In this document: positions 17,635 to 29,030 of the stretch, one piece after another
Layout of the letters: each line of letters begins with the position of its first letter
Numbering within the stretch: position 1 is the stretch's first letter
Assembly: GCF_001187845.1 (NCBI RefSeq)
Contig: NZ_CP012160.1
Coordinates: forward strand, 1,612,001-1,676,000
Direction: 5' to 3'
Origin: Octadecabacter temperatus
Lineage (GTDB): Bacteria; Pseudomonadota; Alphaproteobacteria; Rhodobacterales; Rhodobacteraceae
DNA: 64,000 nucleotides
Notes under the pieces: model-generated
Database searches by the model: none
What the model saw: only the letters and a program-made list of their open reading frames with translations
Told to the model about the DNA's origin: nothing
Position numbers and translations under genes: made by a program

Positions 17635-18216
17635 ATGCTTCTCTTGATCGATAATTACGACAGCTTCACCTACAATCTGGTGCACTATTTTGGTGAACTC
17701 GGCGCGGATGTCGTCGTGAAACGCAATGACGCCATTGATGTGCAAGAGGCCATGGAAATGGGCGCGTCCGGCATCGTACTGTCCCCCGGTCCGTGCGATC
17801 CTGCGCAAGCTGGCATTTGCCTCGCGCTCACCAAAGCCGCCGCTGAAACCAAGACCCCCCTGTTTGGTGTGTGTCTGGGCCACCAAACCATCGGCGAAGC
17901 CTTCGGCGGTAAGGTTGTGCGCTGTCACGACATCGTCCACGGCAAAATGGGCACGATGCACCACACCGGAAAGTCTGTCTTTGCAGGACTGCCCAGCCCG
18001 TTTGAAGCCACGCGTTACCATTCGCTAACAGTTGAACGCGAAACCCTGCCCGATTGCCTTGAAATCACTGCTGAACTCGACGATGGCACAATCATGGGCC
18101 TGCAACACTGCGAACTGCCGATCCACGGTGTGCAATTCCACCCTGAAAGCATCAAATCCGAACATGGCCACGCGATGCTGCAAAACTTCCTAGATACGAT
18201 GAAGGTACTGGCATGA
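17635..18216 (+). CDS. trpG: Anthranilate synthase component II (glutamine amidotransferase)
   Basis: Supplies ammonia from glutamine to TrpE (9810). The 193-residue class I amidotransferase has its full catalytic triad: nucleophile C80 in FGVCLGHQ, and H169 and E171 in QFHPESI. The N-terminal [17 protein letters not shown] is typical of TrpG/PabA; a role in folate synthesis through a PabB partner cannot be excluded. An AAAGGTGG ribosome site precedes the ATG. trpD begins 13 bases after the stop. Confidence 0.96.
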   Translation: MLLLIDNYDSFTYNLVHYFGELGADVVVKRNDAIDVQEAMEMGASGIVLSPGPCDPAQAGICLALTKAAAETKTPLFGVCLGHQTIGEAFGGKVVRCHDIVHGKMGTMHHTGKSVFAGLPSPFEATRYHSLTVERETLPDCLEITAELDDGTIMGLQHCELPIHGVQFHPESIKSEHGHAMLQNFLDTMKVLA

Positions 18217-18229
18217 AGAGAGAATTGGC

Positions 18230-19246
18230 ATGAGCGACGCGCTAAAACCACTTATTCACGCCGCCGCCGAGGGTCCATTGACCCGCGATGAGGCCGAACA
18301 AGCATTCCAGATCCTGTTCAATGGCGAAGCAACCCCATCCCAGATGGGTGGTTTGTTGATGGCGATGCGCACGCGCGGCGAAACGGTGGATGAATATGCG
18401 GCCGCCGCGGCTGTCATGCGCGCCCACTGCCTGCCGGTCACGGCCCCGGCGGGCGCGATCGACATTGTCGGTACCGGTGGCGATGGCAAAGGCACGCTGA
18501 ACATTTCCACCGCAACGGCCTTTGTTGTGGCTGGCGCTGGCGTTCCGGTCGCCAAGCACGGCAACCGCAATCTGTCGTCCAAATCCGGCGCGGCAGATGC
18601 GCTTGGTCAAATGGGCATCGATGTCATGGTCGGCCCCGACGTCGTTGAACGCGGGATCGTTGAGGCTGGCATCGGGTTTATGATGGCGCCTATGCACCAC
18701 CCTGCAATCCGCCACGTTATGCCAACACGCGCCGAGCTCGGCACGCGTACAATTTTCAACATTCTCGGCCCGCTCACGAACCCTGCAGGCGTCAAACGCC
18801 AACTCACAGGGGCGTTTTCGCGTGATTTGATCCGCCCGATGGCCCAAACATTGCAGGCCCTAGGATCTGAAGCAGCATGGCTTGTCCACGGCAGCGACGG
18901 TACGGATGAAATCACGATTACAGGCGTATCCTGGGTCGCCGCGATGTCCGGTGACATGATTACCATGCGCGAAATCCACCCTGAGGACGCAGGTCTTCCA
19001 GTACATCCGTTCGAAGCAATCCTTGGCGGCACTCCAGAAGACAACGGCAAAGCATTCCGCGCGTTGTTGGACGGTGAACACTCCGCCTACCGCGATGCGG
19101 TACTGCTCAATTCCGCCGCTGCATTGCTTGTTGCAGGCAAGGTCGAAGGCCTAAAAGCAGGCGCAAAACTGGCCGCCGAAAGCATCGATAGCGGGGCCGC
19201 CAAACGCGCTGTTGAAACCCTCGCGAAGATCACACAAGCAGGCTAG
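18230..19246 (+). CDS. trpD: Anthranilate phosphoribosyltransferase
   Basis: Transfers phosphoribose from PRPP to anthranilate, the second step of tryptophan synthesis. The 338-residue protein has the glycine-rich PRPP loop [15 protein letters not shown] near residues 80-95, the [18 protein letters not shown] anthranilate/PRPP segment, and the [11 protein letters not shown] motif. Its length is usual. It sits between trpG and a DUF3592 membrane protein on one strand. Confidence 0.97.
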   Translation: MSDALKPLIHAAAEGPLTRDEAEQAFQILFNGEATPSQMGGLLMAMRTRGETVDEYAAAAAVMRAHCLPVTAPAGAIDIVGTGGDGKGTLNISTATAFVVAGAGVPVAKHGNRNLSSKSGAADALGQMGIDVMVGPDVVERGIVEAGIGFMMAPMHHPAIRHVMPTRAELGTRTIFNILGPLTNPAGVKRQLTGAFSRDLIRPMAQTLQALGSEAAWLVHGSDGTDEITITGVSWVAAMSGDMITMREIHPEDAGLPVHPFEAILGGTPEDNGKAFRALLDGEHSAYRDAVLLNSAAALLVAGKVEGLKAGAKLAAESIDSGAAKRAVETLAKITQAG

Positions 19247-19254
19247 CACCAAAC

Positions 19255-19728
19255 ATGCCCAGTTGGACGCCACAGTTAAACTTCAACAGGCGCTTCTGGG
19301 TTGGGTGCGCTATCACACTGTTATCGTTTAGCTTCCTGGTCGTCACTGCCGTGCAATCGCGCGACGCATATAGCCTTTCACGCGAAGGCATCCCAGCCGA
19401 AGCAACGGTCACTGACACGCGTAGCACAGCGCCAACACCCGATAGCCCCTCAAAGTTTTTCCTCACATACACCTACAGCTCCAACGACCAAGCCATCACC
19501 AACGAACGCACGGTGCCCGAACCCTTCTTCGAAACGCACCCAGTTGGCATGGTTTGGACCATCACCGTTCACCCCAATGACCCCACGCGCCACGAACTCT
19601 TTGAAGGTGAGAAACGCCAAACCGCCATTAGCGCCCTTATCTTTTCGGCCCTCTTGGCTCTCTTCGGCGCAACGCTTGCTCTGTCAGGTGGAAACCTAAC
19701 CGCGCTACGGCACCGCCTTTCCTCTTAA
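19255..19728 (+). CDS. DUF3592 membrane protein
   Basis: A 157-residue protein with a hydrophobic segment at each end (about residues 16-34 and 125-143) enclosing a hydrophilic beta-rich domain that includes [13 protein letters not shown] and the [14 protein letters not shown] stretch common in DUF3592 proteins. Function is unknown. It begins eight bases after trpD with no clear ribosome-binding site, which suggests reinitiation, and it separates trpD from trpC. No link to tryptophan synthesis is apparent. Confidence 0.75.
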   Translation: MPSWTPQLNFNRRFWVGCAITLLSFSFLVVTAVQSRDAYSLSREGIPAEATVTDTRSTAPTPDSPSKFFLTYTYSSNDQAITNERTVPEPFFETHPVGMVWTITVHPNDPTRHELFEGEKRQTAISALIFSALLALFGATLALSGGNLTALRHRLSS

Positions 19729-19768
19729 CCTTGCTTTTGTTTCTCAAATATCCCGGGGACGCGAAGCG

Positions 19769-19843
19769 GGGGCAGCGCCCCTCCACCATTCCTCAAAAGC
19801 ACAACCAGATCCGACCGCACCACCAAAATTTCTCAAATTTTGG
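19769..19843. repeat. Two intergenic hairpins between the DUF3592 gene and trpC
   Basis: A GC-rich stem GGGGC-AGC-GCCCC (19769-19781) is followed by a perfect 9-bp stem CCAAAATTT-CTC-AAATTTTGG (19823-19843). Neither has a T run on the plus strand, so they do not look like intrinsic terminators. GGGGCAGCGCCCC-like words recur between genes in roseobacters as I recall them, so the first may be a dispersed repeat. Confidence 0.45.
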
Positions 19844-19900
19844 CCCCCGCTCGCGGCACGCGCAATTGTCTTCCCCATCTGCGCGCAGTACGTTACGATC

Positions 19901-20707
19901 ATGGATATTCTAGACAAAATCAAAGCCTATAAACTCGACCATATCGCGGCCTGCAAAACGGCGCGCCCTTTGGTTGAAGTCGAAGCCGCCGCACGAAACG
20001 CCTCCCCCACACGCGGGTTTGCAGACCGCTTGGTTGAGGCCAGTCGCGAAGGTTACGGGCTCATCGCCGAAATCAAAAAGGCCAGCCCGTCCAAAGGGTT
20101 GATCCGCGATGATTTCAATCCGCCAGAACTCGCGCAGGCCTACGCAGCTGGTGGTGCGACCTGCCTCAGCGTCCTGACAGATGTCCCATCTTTCCAAGGC
20201 GCGGATGAATTCCTCGTTGCAGCCCGCGAAGCGGTTGACCTGCCGGCCCTGCGCAAAGATTTCATGTACGACACCTACCAAGTCGCAGAATCCCGCGCCT
20301 TGGGTGCAGACGCTATATTGATCATCCTCGCCTCTGTGAGTGACGCCCAAGCCGCCGAACTTGAAGACGCCGCCACGCAATGGGGCATGGACGTGCTGCT
20401 TGAGGTCCATAACGAAGAAGAATTGACACGTGCTTGCGCATTGAAATCTCCGCTGATGGGCATCAACAATCGCAACCTCAAAACGTTTGAGACAACGCTG
20501 GACACGACCCGCACCCTGTCACGTATGGTTCCGGCCGATCGCCTGATCGTTTGCGAAAGCGGCCTTTCCACGCCGGATGATCTCGCAGACATGGCCCGCT
20601 ACGGCGCACGCACTTTCCTAATCGGCGAAAGCCTGATGCGTCAGGACGATGTGACCGCAGCAACCCGCACGCTACTTGCAGGTGGCACGACAATGGGTGG
20701 CGTTTAA
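19901..20707 (+). CDS. trpC: Indole-3-glycerol phosphate synthase
   Basis: Closes the indole ring from carboxyphenylaminodeoxyribulose phosphate. The 268-residue (beta/alpha)8 barrel has the expected catalytic stretches [12 protein letters not shown] (about residues 53-64), [12 protein letters not shown], the [10 protein letters not shown] loop and [10 protein letters not shown]. It is a stand-alone enzyme, not fused to TrpF. The start lacks an obvious ribosome-binding site. moaC begins on the next base after the stop. Confidence 0.97.
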   Translation: MDILDKIKAYKLDHIAACKTARPLVEVEAAARNASPTRGFADRLVEASREGYGLIAEIKKASPSKGLIRDDFNPPELAQAYAAGGATCLSVLTDVPSFQGADEFLVAAREAVDLPALRKDFMYDTYQVAESRALGADAILIILASVSDAQAAELEDAATQWGMDVLLEVHNEEELTRACALKSPLMGINNRNLKTFETTLDTTRTLSRMVPADRLIVCESGLSTPDDLADMARYGARTFLIGESLMRQDDVTAATRTLLAGGTTMGGV

Positions 20708-21184
20708 GTGTCTGACAAGCTTAGCCATTTTGACGACCACGGTCAGGCTCACATGGTGGATGTCTCAGACAAAGCCGTGACCAGCCGCATCGCCACCGCA
20801 GCCGCGTGGATCAAAATGTCGCCTGAAACGCTTGCCCATGTCACTGCAGGCACCGCCAAAAAGGGCGACGTCCTTGGCATCGCACGGATCGCAGGCATTC
20901 AGGCAGCCAAGAAAACATCCGACCTTATCCCGCTGTGCCACCCTCTCCCGATCACCAAGGTCGCCGTGGACCTAACACCAGACGCCAACCTCCCTGGTGT
21001 GCGTATTGAGACGACGGTCAAAACCACCGGACAAACCGGCGTTGAGATGGAAGCCCTATCTGCCGCCAGCGTCGCTGCCCTCACAGTCTATGACATGCTC
21101 AAAGCGGTGCAGAAAGACATGGAAATCGGCGGGATCAAAGTCACACTAAAAGACGGCGGAAAGTCCGGCCGCTTTGAAGCATGA
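20708..21184 (+). CDS. moaC: Cyclic pyranopterin monophosphate synthase
   Basis: Works with MoaA to make cyclic pyranopterin monophosphate in molybdenum cofactor synthesis. The 158 residues include [14 protein letters not shown] near the N-terminus, [13 protein letters not shown] in the active-site loop, and [18 protein letters not shown]. It starts at GTG 20708 immediately after the trpC stop, and its last four bases (ATGA) overlap the moeA start, so trpC, moaC and moeA are translationally coupled. Confidence 0.96.
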   Translation: MSDKLSHFDDHGQAHMVDVSDKAVTSRIATAAAWIKMSPETLAHVTAGTAKKGDVLGIARIAGIQAAKKTSDLIPLCHPLPITKVAVDLTPDANLPGVRIETTVKTTGQTGVEMEALSAASVAALTVYDMLKAVQKDMEIGGIKVTLKDGGKSGRFEA

Positions 21185-22374
21185 TTACGGTTGAACAGGC
21201 TCAAGCGCTTTGCCTTGATCTAGTCAAGACAACCCCCTCCGAGACCGTATCCCTCGCAAACGCTCAAGGACGAACACTCGCTGAAGCGCTTTATGCAAAA
21301 CGCGATCAGCCTCCGTTTTCGGCCTCTGCGATGGATGGATACGCGATCCGCCACGCGGATGCGGTTCAACATGCGGTACTCGATGTCGTTGCGGAATCTG
21401 CTGCGGGCCACGGTTGGGATGGCACAGTAACAGCAGGCCAAGCCGTGCGCATTTTCACAGGCGCACCCGTACCTGACGGCGCCGATTGTGTTGTGATCCA
21501 AGAGAACGTGACGGCTGCGGACGCACAGATAACGCTAAGCGAGCCAATCGGCACCAACATGAATATCAGACCACAAGGCGCTGATTTTAAACGCGAACAC
21601 CCACTTGATCCGCCGCGCGTTCTATCGTCACCGGATCTTGCTCTGCTTGCGGCAATGAACAATGCAAACGTAACAGTTCGCAGCAAACCGAAAGTGGCGC
21701 TTATCTCTACGGGGGATGAATTGCTCATGCCCGGCGGTGATCCGGCACCCGATCAGATTATCGCGTCCAACGTCTTTGCCTTAAATGCAATGTTACGTGA
21801 TGCGGGGGCCGAGCCGAGCATTCTGCCCATCGCGCTGGACACCCCTGAAGCGTTAGACGCCGTCCTAAAACAGGCCAGCGACTGGGGCGCAGATATCATC
21901 GTCACCATTGGTGGCGCGTCTGTGGGCGATCATGACCTCGTGGCCCCAGCGCTGGATCGTTTCGGCGTCACCCGCAGCTTTCACAAGATCGCCATGCGCC
22001 CTGGAAAGCCACTGATGGCGGGCGCCAAAGGCACAACGGCATTCCTCGGCCTTCCAGGAAATCCAGTGTCTGCAATCGTGTGTGGGCATTTGTTTTTACT
22101 GCCAATGGTGCGCCGTGCCTTGGGCCAAACGGATGTTCTGCCACGCGCTGTAACAGCGCGCCTAACCGCACCAATGCCAGAAGGTGGCCCACGTGCCCAT
22201 TACATGCGTGCGGTATTTGAAGAAGGCTTAGAGGCCCGCACTGTTACGGCTTTTGATAAACAAGACAGCTCAATGCTAACAGTGCTTTCGAATGCGAACT
22301 GCCTTTTGCTACGCCCGATTGATGACCCAGCCAAAAACGCAAGCGATCCGGTAACAATTTACCCCATCGCATAA
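21181..22374 (+). CDS. moeA: Molybdopterin molybdenumtransferase
   Basis: Inserts molybdate into adenylylated molybdopterin. The 397-residue protein shows the domain order of MoeA: N-terminal [24 protein letters not shown] (domain II edge), the MogA-like domain III with [11 protein letters not shown] and [15 protein letters not shown], and [15 protein letters not shown] before the C-terminal beta barrel. It overlaps moaC by four bases. lexA follows after about 70 bases with its own SOS box. Confidence 0.96.
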   Translation: MITVEQAQALCLDLVKTTPSETVSLANAQGRTLAEALYAKRDQPPFSASAMDGYAIRHADAVQHAVLDVVAESAAGHGWDGTVTAGQAVRIFTGAPVPDGADCVVIQENVTAADAQITLSEPIGTNMNIRPQGADFKREHPLDPPRVLSSPDLALLAAMNNANVTVRSKPKVALISTGDELLMPGGDPAPDQIIASNVFALNAMLRDAGAEPSILPIALDTPEALDAVLKQASDWGADIIVTIGGASVGDHDLVAPALDRFGVTRSFHKIAMRPGKPLMAGAKGTTAFLGLPGNPVSAIVCGHLFLLPMVRRALGQTDVLPRAVTARLTAPMPEGGPRAHYMRAVFEEGLEARTVTAFDKQDSSMLTVLSNANCLLLRPIDDPAKNASDPVTIYPIA

Positions 22375-22395
22375 GAACAGATTGACACAAAACGA

Positions 22396-22410
22396 GAACA
22401 AGCCTAGAAC
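22396..22410 (+). promoter_or_regulatory. LexA SOS box upstream of lexA
   Basis: Exact GAAC-AAGCCTA-GAAC, the GAAC-N7-GAAC direct repeat (GTTC-N7-GTTC on the other strand) that alphaproteobacterial LexA binds. It ends 35 bases before the lexA ATG, implying autoregulation. Confidence 0.85.
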
Positions 22411-22444
22411 ATTCCTTAACAAAGACCATTGAGGGAGAGGGCAT

Positions 22445-23152
22445 ATGCTCACGAAGAAGCAACTTGATCTGTTGGAATTCATCCAGAAACGGGTGCAGCG
22501 CGACGGTGTCCCCCCAAGCTTTGATGAAATGAAAGAAGCCCTTGATCTGCGATCAAAGTCGGGCATTCACCGCCTGATTACAGCACTTGAGGAACGCGGA
22601 TTTATCCGCCGTCTCGCACACCGCGCCCGCGCATTAGAAATTGTGAAGCTGCCAGACGCGTTGCAAGCCAAGTTTGACACACCATCTGCGGGTGGTTTTC
22701 AGCCGCGCGTCATCGATGGCGACCGTCCTGACAGCCGCCCTACTGGTGCACAGCCCCTTGAAAACGGTGGCGCGATTGAGCTTCCTGTCATGGGTCGGAT
22801 CGCCGCGGGTGTTCCTATCGCTGCGATCTCTGAGATCAGCCATAACGTCTCTGTTCCGTCAGCGATGGTTGGCCAAGGCGAACATTATGCGCTTGAAGTC
22901 AAAGGGGATTCTATGATCGACGCGGGCATCAACGATGGCGATGTCGTTGTGATCCGTGAAAGTTCGACGGCAGACAATGGCGACATTGTTGTTGCCTTGG
23001 TCGAAGACTCTGAGGCCACGCTGAAGCGCTATCGCCGCAATGGCGATGCCATCGCACTTGAGGCCGCGAACCCTGCCTATGAAACCCGTCTGTTCCGTGG
23101 TGATCAGGTTAAGGTTCAGGGTCGTTTGGTCGGACTTATCCGCACTTACTAA
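22445..23152 (+). CDS. lexA: SOS regulon repressor LexA
   Basis: Represses DNA-damage genes and cleaves itself when stimulated by RecA filaments. The 235-residue protein has an N-terminal winged helix ([23 protein letters not shown]), a linker, and an S24-type protease domain. The scissile Ala-Gly is A121-G122 in IAAGVPI; the catalytic Ser is S156 in GDSMIDAG and the Lys is K194 in TLKRYRR. The ribosome site GAGGGAGAGG precedes the ATG. The SOS box 35 bases upstream indicates autoregulation. It converges with comEC with a three-base overlap. Confidence 0.97.
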   Translation: MLTKKQLDLLEFIQKRVQRDGVPPSFDEMKEALDLRSKSGIHRLITALEERGFIRRLAHRARALEIVKLPDALQAKFDTPSAGGFQPRVIDGDRPDSRPTGAQPLENGGAIELPVMGRIAAGVPIAAISEISHNVSVPSAMVGQGEHYALEVKGDSMIDAGINDGDVVVIRESSTADNGDIVVALVEDSEATLKRYRRNGDAIALEAANPAYETRLFRGDQVKVQGRLVGLIRTY

Positions 23153-25212
23153 TCAAACAAACGTCTCCGCAGGGAAGCGGTGTTCCAAATCCGCTCTCCT
23201 GTACGTTCGTGCGCTCCGATCAGCGTTAGCGTCCCATTTTCGACATAACCCGCCAGCGCCCCTGTTTGGCGCAAACGCCTTATGTCAAAGACGTTACACC
23301 CATCAATCTGGTCAAGCTCTTGGTTGGTGATGATGATGTCGGCCCCGCCGCACCCATCCAGTGCCGCGACCGCGGTTGAACCACGAACGTTCAGCACGCG
23401 GGCGTCGCCAACCCGCGCGAACACCGTTCGCCCCTCTTCAACCAACCCGTCACGCCTATACGCTACGTCTTGTGCCACAGGCGCGCCATCATTTTCCAAC
23501 CAGTTCCCAACGGCGAAGGATTCACCGCGCTCCTTGGAAACCGCGCGCCCGTCTTGCGTCATGACACCGATGAGTGACCCAGTGTCCGCCACGAGCAGCA
23601 TTGGCCTTTCGACGACTTGCCACAATGCAAACGCCGCAATTACGGGCCCAACACCAAGCCAACGAAGCCACCCTTGCCAAAGAACAACAAACAAACCGCC
23701 AAGCGCGATCATCATGAGAACTTCTGGTCCAGGTGTCGCAACATGGCGCAGGGCACCGTCTTGATCAGCGACGAAATGCGCCACACCCAAAATCCAACGC
23801 AGCCCAAGGTCCATCACCCAAAGACCAATCATTTCTAACCCAAAAGGTGCGAGCACCGTCGCAACCACAGCGGCGGGCATCACGAGCGTTCCCATAAGCG
23901 GCACAGACAACAAGTTCGCGATTAGTCCGAATTGTGCGATTTGGTTGAAGTGGAATGCGGCAAAGGGCGCTGTGGCCAACCCAGCCACTAAGGATGATAC
24001 GAAAACCGCGCCAATGGATTTCAACCATCTAGGCACCTCGGGAAGCTCTAGTTGGCGCATTACACCGAATACGGCCACCAACGCCGTGGTCGCGGCGAAT
24101 GACATCTGAAATCCGGGGCCGAACAGGGCTTCTGGGCGCAGAGTAAGTACAATCATCGCAGCAATCGCGACCGCACGCAGCGTCAATGCACGCCTGTCAA
24201 ACAACACCGCGACCAACATGACGGCGACCATGACAAACGCGCGTTCAGTAGACACATTCCCCCCCGACAGCGCCAAATAGCCCGCAGCCGCAATCAACGC
24301 ACCAATCGCGGCAATCTTTTTCACCGGCCAATGCAGGGCGGCGTGGGGCCATAGCGCCATACTGTAGCGCAATGCCGCGAAGAGAAACGCAGCAAGAATC
24401 CCCATATGCATCCCCGAAATCGCCAATAAATGCGCAAGGTTAGACGCCCGCAGCGCGGTCAAACTGTCTTGGCCCATGCCAGAGCGATCCCCCGTCATAA
24501 TCGCGGCAGCAAAGGCGCCGGATTCTCCATCCAGTCGACCCTGAACTGCCGCACTAATCGCTACGCGTTGGCGGTAGACCCACAAACCAGCCGCCCCTTC
24601 CGCGGCCTCAGCCCCAAGTAAAACGGGGGTACGGGTATAGCCGACTGCACCAAGCCCCTCAAACCAAGCCATGCGTTGAAAATCAAAACCGCCCGGTTCC
24701 ACTGGCCCACTTGGGGACGACAAATGCCCTGTCATCAAAACCACCTGCCCCGGTTCGGGCGTGATAAATCCCTGCTCGCCATGCAAGGACACCCGCACCG
24801 TCGCAGGCGTGCGGTGCATCTCCATGCGCGCCAACACCACACGGTCTAGCGTTAGGCGCACCGCGTCTGAGCTTGAGCGGTCAATCTCGATGATGCGGCC
24901 TTGGATCGGGCCATAATATCGAAACTCTAACACGGGTTCGGCCACCATATTGGTGCGTAAACCGGCCATCCCAAATCCAGCACAAAGCAACGCACAGACA
25001 GTAACCAACAGGCTCACGCGTTCTGAGCACACAAAAAGCACAGCGAACAAGACAGCCGTTAACGCGAGGGCAGAATAAACCGTCAGAACCGATGGCTCGA
25101 TCGGCAATGCAAAGTAACCTGTGATGCCAATGCCAAACAACACGGGCGCCCAGCCGAATAAATCACCACGCTGCGCTGCGATTTGCGCCCACGCGTCATT
25201 CAGCATGCGCAC
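23149..25212 (-). CDS. ComEC/Rec2 family DNA-uptake channel protein
   Basis: A 687-residue polytopic inner-membrane protein: an N-terminal DUF4131-like region with an OB-like soluble part (about residues 80-170), then the competence domain ([47 protein letters not shown]) with many helices, and a C-terminal soluble part (about 530-687). ComEC carries single-stranded DNA into the cytoplasm in transformable bacteria. The C-terminal part resembles the beta-lactamase-like domain but I see no HxHxDH metal motif. It meets lexA tail to tail. Confidence 0.9.
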   Translation of the reverse strand: MRMLNDAWAQIAAQRGDLFGWAPVLFGIGITGYFALPIEPSVLTVYSALALTAVLFAVLFVCSERVSLLVTVCALLCAGFGMAGLRTNMVAEPVLEFRYYGPIQGRIIEIDRSSSDAVRLTLDRVVLARMEMHRTPATVRVSLHGEQGFITPEPGQVVLMTGHLSSPSGPVEPGGFDFQRMAWFEGLGAVGYTRTPVLLGAEAAEGAAGLWVYRQRVAISAAVQGRLDGESGAFAAAIMTGDRSGMGQDSLTALRASNLAHLLAISGMHMGILAAFLFAALRYSMALWPHAALHWPVKKIAAIGALIAAAGYLALSGGNVSTERAFVMVAVMLVAVLFDRRALTLRAVAIAAMIVLTLRPEALFGPGFQMSFAATTALVAVFGVMRQLELPEVPRWLKSIGAVFVSSLVAGLATAPFAAFHFNQIAQFGLIANLLSVPLMGTLVMPAAVVATVLAPFGLEMIGLWVMDLGLRWILGVAHFVADQDGALRHVATPGPEVLMMIALGGLFVVLWQGWLRWLGVGPVIAAFALWQVVERPMLLVADTGSLIGVMTQDGRAVSKERGESFAVGNWLENDGAPVAQDVAYRRDGLVEEGRTVFARVGDARVLNVRGSTAVAALDGCGGADIIITNQELDQIDGCNVFDIRRLRQTGALAGYVENGTLTLIGAHERTGERIWNTASLRRRLFD

Positions 25213-25296
25213 TTGTCCTTACCCCGCGCTGTTAGTATTCCCGCATCAAGCCCGCCAATCCTAACGAAATGGTGGTTAGCAAAAGGTTAATTTCCC

Positions 25297-26700
25297 ATGT
25301 CGCAAGCTCGAGTCGTCACCCGTTTCGCCCCTTCGCCAACTGGTGCATTGCATATTGGCGGCGCACGCACGGCCCTGTTCAACTGGCTTTATGCACGTGG
25401 ACGCGGCGGTAAGTTTTTGCTGCGCATTGAGGACACGGACAAAGCCCGTTCCACGGATGAAAATACGCAAGCCATTCTTGACGGCCTGACATGGCTTGGT
25501 CTTGATTGGGACGGCGCGCCGACGTCGCAAGCAGCGGCAGCTGCCCGTCACATTGAGGTTGCTAACGAAATGCTCGCCAACGGGCACGCCTATAAATGTT
25601 TTGCCACACAGGACGAAATCCAAGCGTTCCGCGAAGACGCGCGCACAAACAAGACCTCGACACTTTATCGTTCACCTTGGCGCGATGTCGCGGATGCGGA
25701 CCACCCGGACCTGCCCTTCGTTGTCCGCGTCAAAGCCCCACGGGACGGTGCGACGACGCTGAATGATGAAGTTCAAGGCGCCGTTACTTGGCAGAACGAG
25801 CAGCTTGATGACATGATCCTGCTGCGCTCTGACGGAAGCCCTGTTTATATGTTGGCCGTTGTGGTGGATGACCACGACATGGGCGTGACCCATGTCATTC
25901 GTGGGGACGACCACCTTGCCAATGCGTTCCGCCAGAACCTGATTTACGACGCAATGGGCTGGGACAAGCCCACCCTCGCACATATCCCGCTGATCTTTGG
26001 CCCAGACGGAAAGAAACTGTCCAAACGCCACGGCGCGACGGGCGCCGCTGAATATCAGGCGCTGGGGTATCCGGCTGCCGGCATGCGCAATTACCTTACT
26101 CGTTTGGGGTGGTCGCATGGCGATGACGAATTTTTCAGCGATGCCCAAGCCCGTGAATGGTTCGACCTTGGCGGTATTGGCAAAAGCCCTGCACGTTTTG
26201 ATACCAAAAAGCTGGAAAACATCTGCGGCCAACACATCGCTGTCTCTGAAAATGCTGCGCTGCTGCATGAATTAGAAGCGTTTCTTGATGCGACGGGGCA
26301 AAATGCCCTCACGTCAGAACAGCATGACGGAATATTGAAGGCGATGGAAAGCCTGAAAGAACGCTCAAAGACTTTCCCAGAACTCATTGATAAGGCACAC
26401 TTTGTTTTGACATCGCGCCCTCTCGAAATGGACGAGAAAGCGGCAAAATCTCTCGACGATGTACACAAAGGTATACTGACAGAATTGACGCCGCAGCTGC
26501 AAACTGTTAGCTGGTCCCGAGACGAACTTCAGGGGATCGTGGCCACCCTCGCAGAGGCCCATGACACCAAACTTGGCAAGCTGGCTGGGCCGTTACGGGC
26601 GGTCTTAGCTGGGCGCGCAGTTTCCCCGTCTGTGTTCGATATGATGCTTGTTCTTGGCCGCGACGAAACGATCGCTCGTATCAAGGACGCAACCGGCTGA
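25297..26700 (+). CDS. gltX: Glutamyl-tRNA synthetase
   Basis: Charges tRNA-Glu in the cytoplasm. The 467-residue class I synthetase has the HIGH motif as [14 protein letters not shown] near residue 20 and the KMSKS motif as KKLSKRHG near residue 240; length is usual. Alphaproteobacteria often carry two GltX copies, one of which also charges tRNA-Gln for later amidation by GatCAB; which copy this is cannot be judged here. AAAAGG lies before the ATG. Confidence 0.96.
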   Translation: MSQARVVTRFAPSPTGALHIGGARTALFNWLYARGRGGKFLLRIEDTDKARSTDENTQAILDGLTWLGLDWDGAPTSQAAAAARHIEVANEMLANGHAYKCFATQDEIQAFREDARTNKTSTLYRSPWRDVADADHPDLPFVVRVKAPRDGATTLNDEVQGAVTWQNEQLDDMILLRSDGSPVYMLAVVVDDHDMGVTHVIRGDDHLANAFRQNLIYDAMGWDKPTLAHIPLIFGPDGKKLSKRHGATGAAEYQALGYPAAGMRNYLTRLGWSHGDDEFFSDAQAREWFDLGGIGKSPARFDTKKLENICGQHIAVSENAALLHELEAFLDATGQNALTSEQHDGILKAMESLKERSKTFPELIDKAHFVLTSRPLEMDEKAAKSLDDVHKGILTELTPQLQTVSWSRDELQGIVATLAEAHDTKLGKLAGPLRAVLAGRAVSPSVFDMMLVLGRDETIARIKDATG

Positions 26701-26798
26701 AACACTTTTGTTACCATTTGCAGGTACGGGGTGTGTTGACTGGAAAACCGCTGTCGCTGCTTGGGATATCCCAAGGGCGTACCTAGAAAGGGATAAAT

Positions 26799-28091
26799 AT
26801 GACCGAGACCAAAACCGCGACATTGACGATTGATGGTAATTCGTTTGAGCTGCCAATCCATACCCCTACAGTTGGTCCGGACGTAATCGATATTGGTAAG
26901 CTTTACGGACAGTCCGGTGCTTTCACGTACGATCCTGGTTTCACGTCCACCGCCGCTTGCGACAGTACGATTACATTTATTGACGGTGAAAAAGGCGAAC
27001 TGCTGCACCGCGGTTACCCGATCGATCAATTGGCAGGCCAGTCTCACTACCTCGAAGTGTGCTTCTTGCTGCTTTATGGTTACCTTCCAGAAGCAAACGA
27101 GCTTGAAAAGTTTGAGCGTCTGGTCACGAACCACACGATGATCCACGAACAGATGCACAACTTCTTCCGTGGTTTCCGCCGCGATGCGCCGCCTATGGCG
27201 ACAATGGTTGGTGTTGTTGGCGCGATGTCCGCGTTCTACCACGATTCCACGGACATCAACGATGAGCATCAGCGCGAAGTTGCATCCATTCGCTTGGTTG
27301 CGAAGATGCCTACGATTGCTGCGATGGCCTACAAATACTCAATCGGTCAGCCGTTCGTGTATCCGCGCAATGACTTGGACTATGCGTCCAACTTCCTGAA
27401 CATGTGTTTCTCTGTTCCGGCCGAAGAATACCAAGTGAACCCGATCCTCGCCCGCGCGATGGACCGTATTTTCACGCTTCATGCTGACCACGAACAGAAC
27501 GCGTCTACATCTACAGTGCGTCTTGCGTCTTCGTCTGGTGCAAACCCGTTCGCCTGTATCGCTGCTGGTATCGCGTGTCTTTGGGGCCCTGCCCACGGCG
27601 GCGCGAACCAAGCCTGCCTTGAGATGCTTAAGGAAATCGGCACGGTTGATCGTATTCCTGAATTCATCGCCCGCGCAAAAGACAAGAATGACAACTATCG
27701 TTTGATGGGCTTTGGCCACCGCGTTTACAAAAACTTCGACCCACGCGCGACTGTGATGAAAGAGTCCGCTGACGAAGTTCTTGAATTGCTCGGCGTTGAA
27801 GATAACCCACTCTTGCAGGTCGCGATGGAGCTTGAAAAGCAAGCGCTGGCAGATCCGTACTTCGCTGAGAAGAAGCTGTTCCCGAACGTCGACTTCTATT
27901 CCGGCATCATCCTCGAAGCGATGGGTTTCCCGACATCTATGTTCACGCCAATCTTCGCGATGGCACGTACAGTTGGTTGGATTTCCCAATGGAAAGAACA
28001 GCTTGGCGATCCACAACTTAAAATCGGTCGCCCACGCCAGCTCTACACAGGCGAGACAAAGCGCGACTATGTGGACATCGAAAACCGCTAA
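26799..28091 (+). CDS. gltA: Citrate synthase (type II)
   Basis: Condenses acetyl-CoA and oxaloacetate at the entry to the TCA cycle. At 430 residues it has the length and N-terminal beta-sheet extension of the hexameric, NADH-sensitive Gram-negative type. Catalytic stretches include [26 protein letters not shown] and [14 protein letters not shown], with the aspartate in [14 protein letters not shown] precedes the ATG, and a strong intrinsic terminator follows the stop. Confidence 0.97.
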   Translation: MTETKTATLTIDGNSFELPIHTPTVGPDVIDIGKLYGQSGAFTYDPGFTSTAACDSTITFIDGEKGELLHRGYPIDQLAGQSHYLEVCFLLLYGYLPEANELEKFERLVTNHTMIHEQMHNFFRGFRRDAPPMATMVGVVGAMSAFYHDSTDINDEHQREVASIRLVAKMPTIAAMAYKYSIGQPFVYPRNDLDYASNFLNMCFSVPAEEYQVNPILARAMDRIFTLHADHEQNASTSTVRLASSSGANPFACIAAGIACLWGPAHGGANQACLEMLKEIGTVDRIPEFIARAKDKNDNYRLMGFGHRVYKNFDPRATVMKESADEVLELLGVEDNPLLQVAMELEKQALADPYFAEKKLFPNVDFYSGIILEAMGFPTSMFTPIFAMARTVGWISQWKEQLGDPQLKIGRPRQLYTGETKRDYVDIENR

Positions 28092-28120
28092 TCTGCGACA
28101 TTAACTTTTCGAATTGATCT

Positions 28121-28142
28121 GGGCCCTTCGGGGCCCTTTTCT
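28121..28142 (+). terminator. Intrinsic terminator of gltA
   Basis: GGGCCC-TTCG-GGGCCC followed by TTTTCT: a six-bp all-GC stem closed by a stable TTCG loop with a T run, 30 bases after the gltA stop. Confidence 0.9.
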
Positions 28143-28283
28143 ATTTCTGGGCAAAGCCGAACCCCGTCTGCGCCGATCCGACCTTTTGCGTTCGCAGCTT
28201 GACTTCACAACCCTTATAATAGCCCTCTTTCTGGACTTATTTCCCAGTCCCTTTGGGCTAACCGATTTTACAGAGAATTTATT

Positions 28284-29030
28284 ATGAAGTACCTCGCCAC
28301 ATCCTTCCTCCTTGCGCTTGCCGCCCCAGCCTATGCGGGCGACGCCTGCCCTGTTGGCGTCACGATTGTGGATCTTGGCGTTCCTGCTTGGCTTGATCGC
28401 GACGCGATCCTTGCCGACCTTTCAACTACGCGCACGCGGGTCGGTATCGGTTACAGCTTCGGCGACGACGGTTTCGTGATTACGCGAACGGAACCTGGCA
28501 CTCCGGCAGAAACCTCAGGCCTTCTAAGCGGTGACATCGTGTTGACGATTGATGGGTTTAATGTGGAATCCGCGGACACCTTGCTCCAAGTTGTCGACGC
28601 CGCCAAACCGCACGAAACTATCCACCTAAGAGTTTCACGCGACAACGAAGTGGTGGCGATTGATCTAACCCTCGGGGCAACGGATCCTGTTCCTGCCATG
28701 CTTGCGCATGTCGGATCGCTTGGCGAATGCCGCCATAGTACGAACCGTCACGCAACCGAAAGCGAGCGCGCCCAGTTTGTTCCACAACTCAACGATGAGA
28801 ACCGCGCATTTCGATGTGACGACGCCCACATCGATCTAGTTGGGAATGATCAGGGGGCCACTGTCTACTTTGTTCGCGGGTCACGACGGGTGCTGTTGAC
28901 CTTCCCTGATTGGGGCACGGTTTGCGTGGCATCGCAGGCGCTTGATGGCGCTGACCAAAGGGATAATGGCGCAGCGTTGCTTGACGAATTGATTGGTGAT
29001 TTTGTCGCCGATCGAATTGCGAACCCTTAA
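28284..29030 (+). CDS. Exported PDZ-domain protein
   Basis: A 248-residue periplasmic protein with a Sec signal peptide (residues 1-18, cleavage after AYA) and a PDZ domain at about 55-120 (GFVITRTEPGTPAETSGLLSG, then DIVLTIDGF). No protease domain is present, so this is not a complete DegP or CtpA. The rest of the chain has three further cysteines and no recognised domain. PDZ domains bind peptide C-termini, so a scaffold or envelope-stress role is possible. It overlaps the convergent gene tail to tail by four bases. Confidence 0.72.
   Translation: MKYLATSFLLALAAPAYAGDACPVGVTIVDLGVPAWLDRDAILADLSTTRTRVGIGYSFGDDGFVITRTEPGTPAETSGLLSGDIVLTIDGFNVESADTLLQVVDAAKPHETIHLRVSRDNEVVAIDLTLGATDPVPAMLAHVGSLGECRHSTNRHATESERAQFVPQLNDENRAFRCDDAHIDLVGNDQGATVYFVRGSRRVLLTFPDWGTVCVASQALDGADQRDNGAALLDELIGDFVADRIANP

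Noticed and set aside
28199-28220. Promoter TTGACT...TATAAT before the PDZ gene
   Set aside because: Both hexamers are present but only ten bases apart, too close for a sigma-70 promoter.
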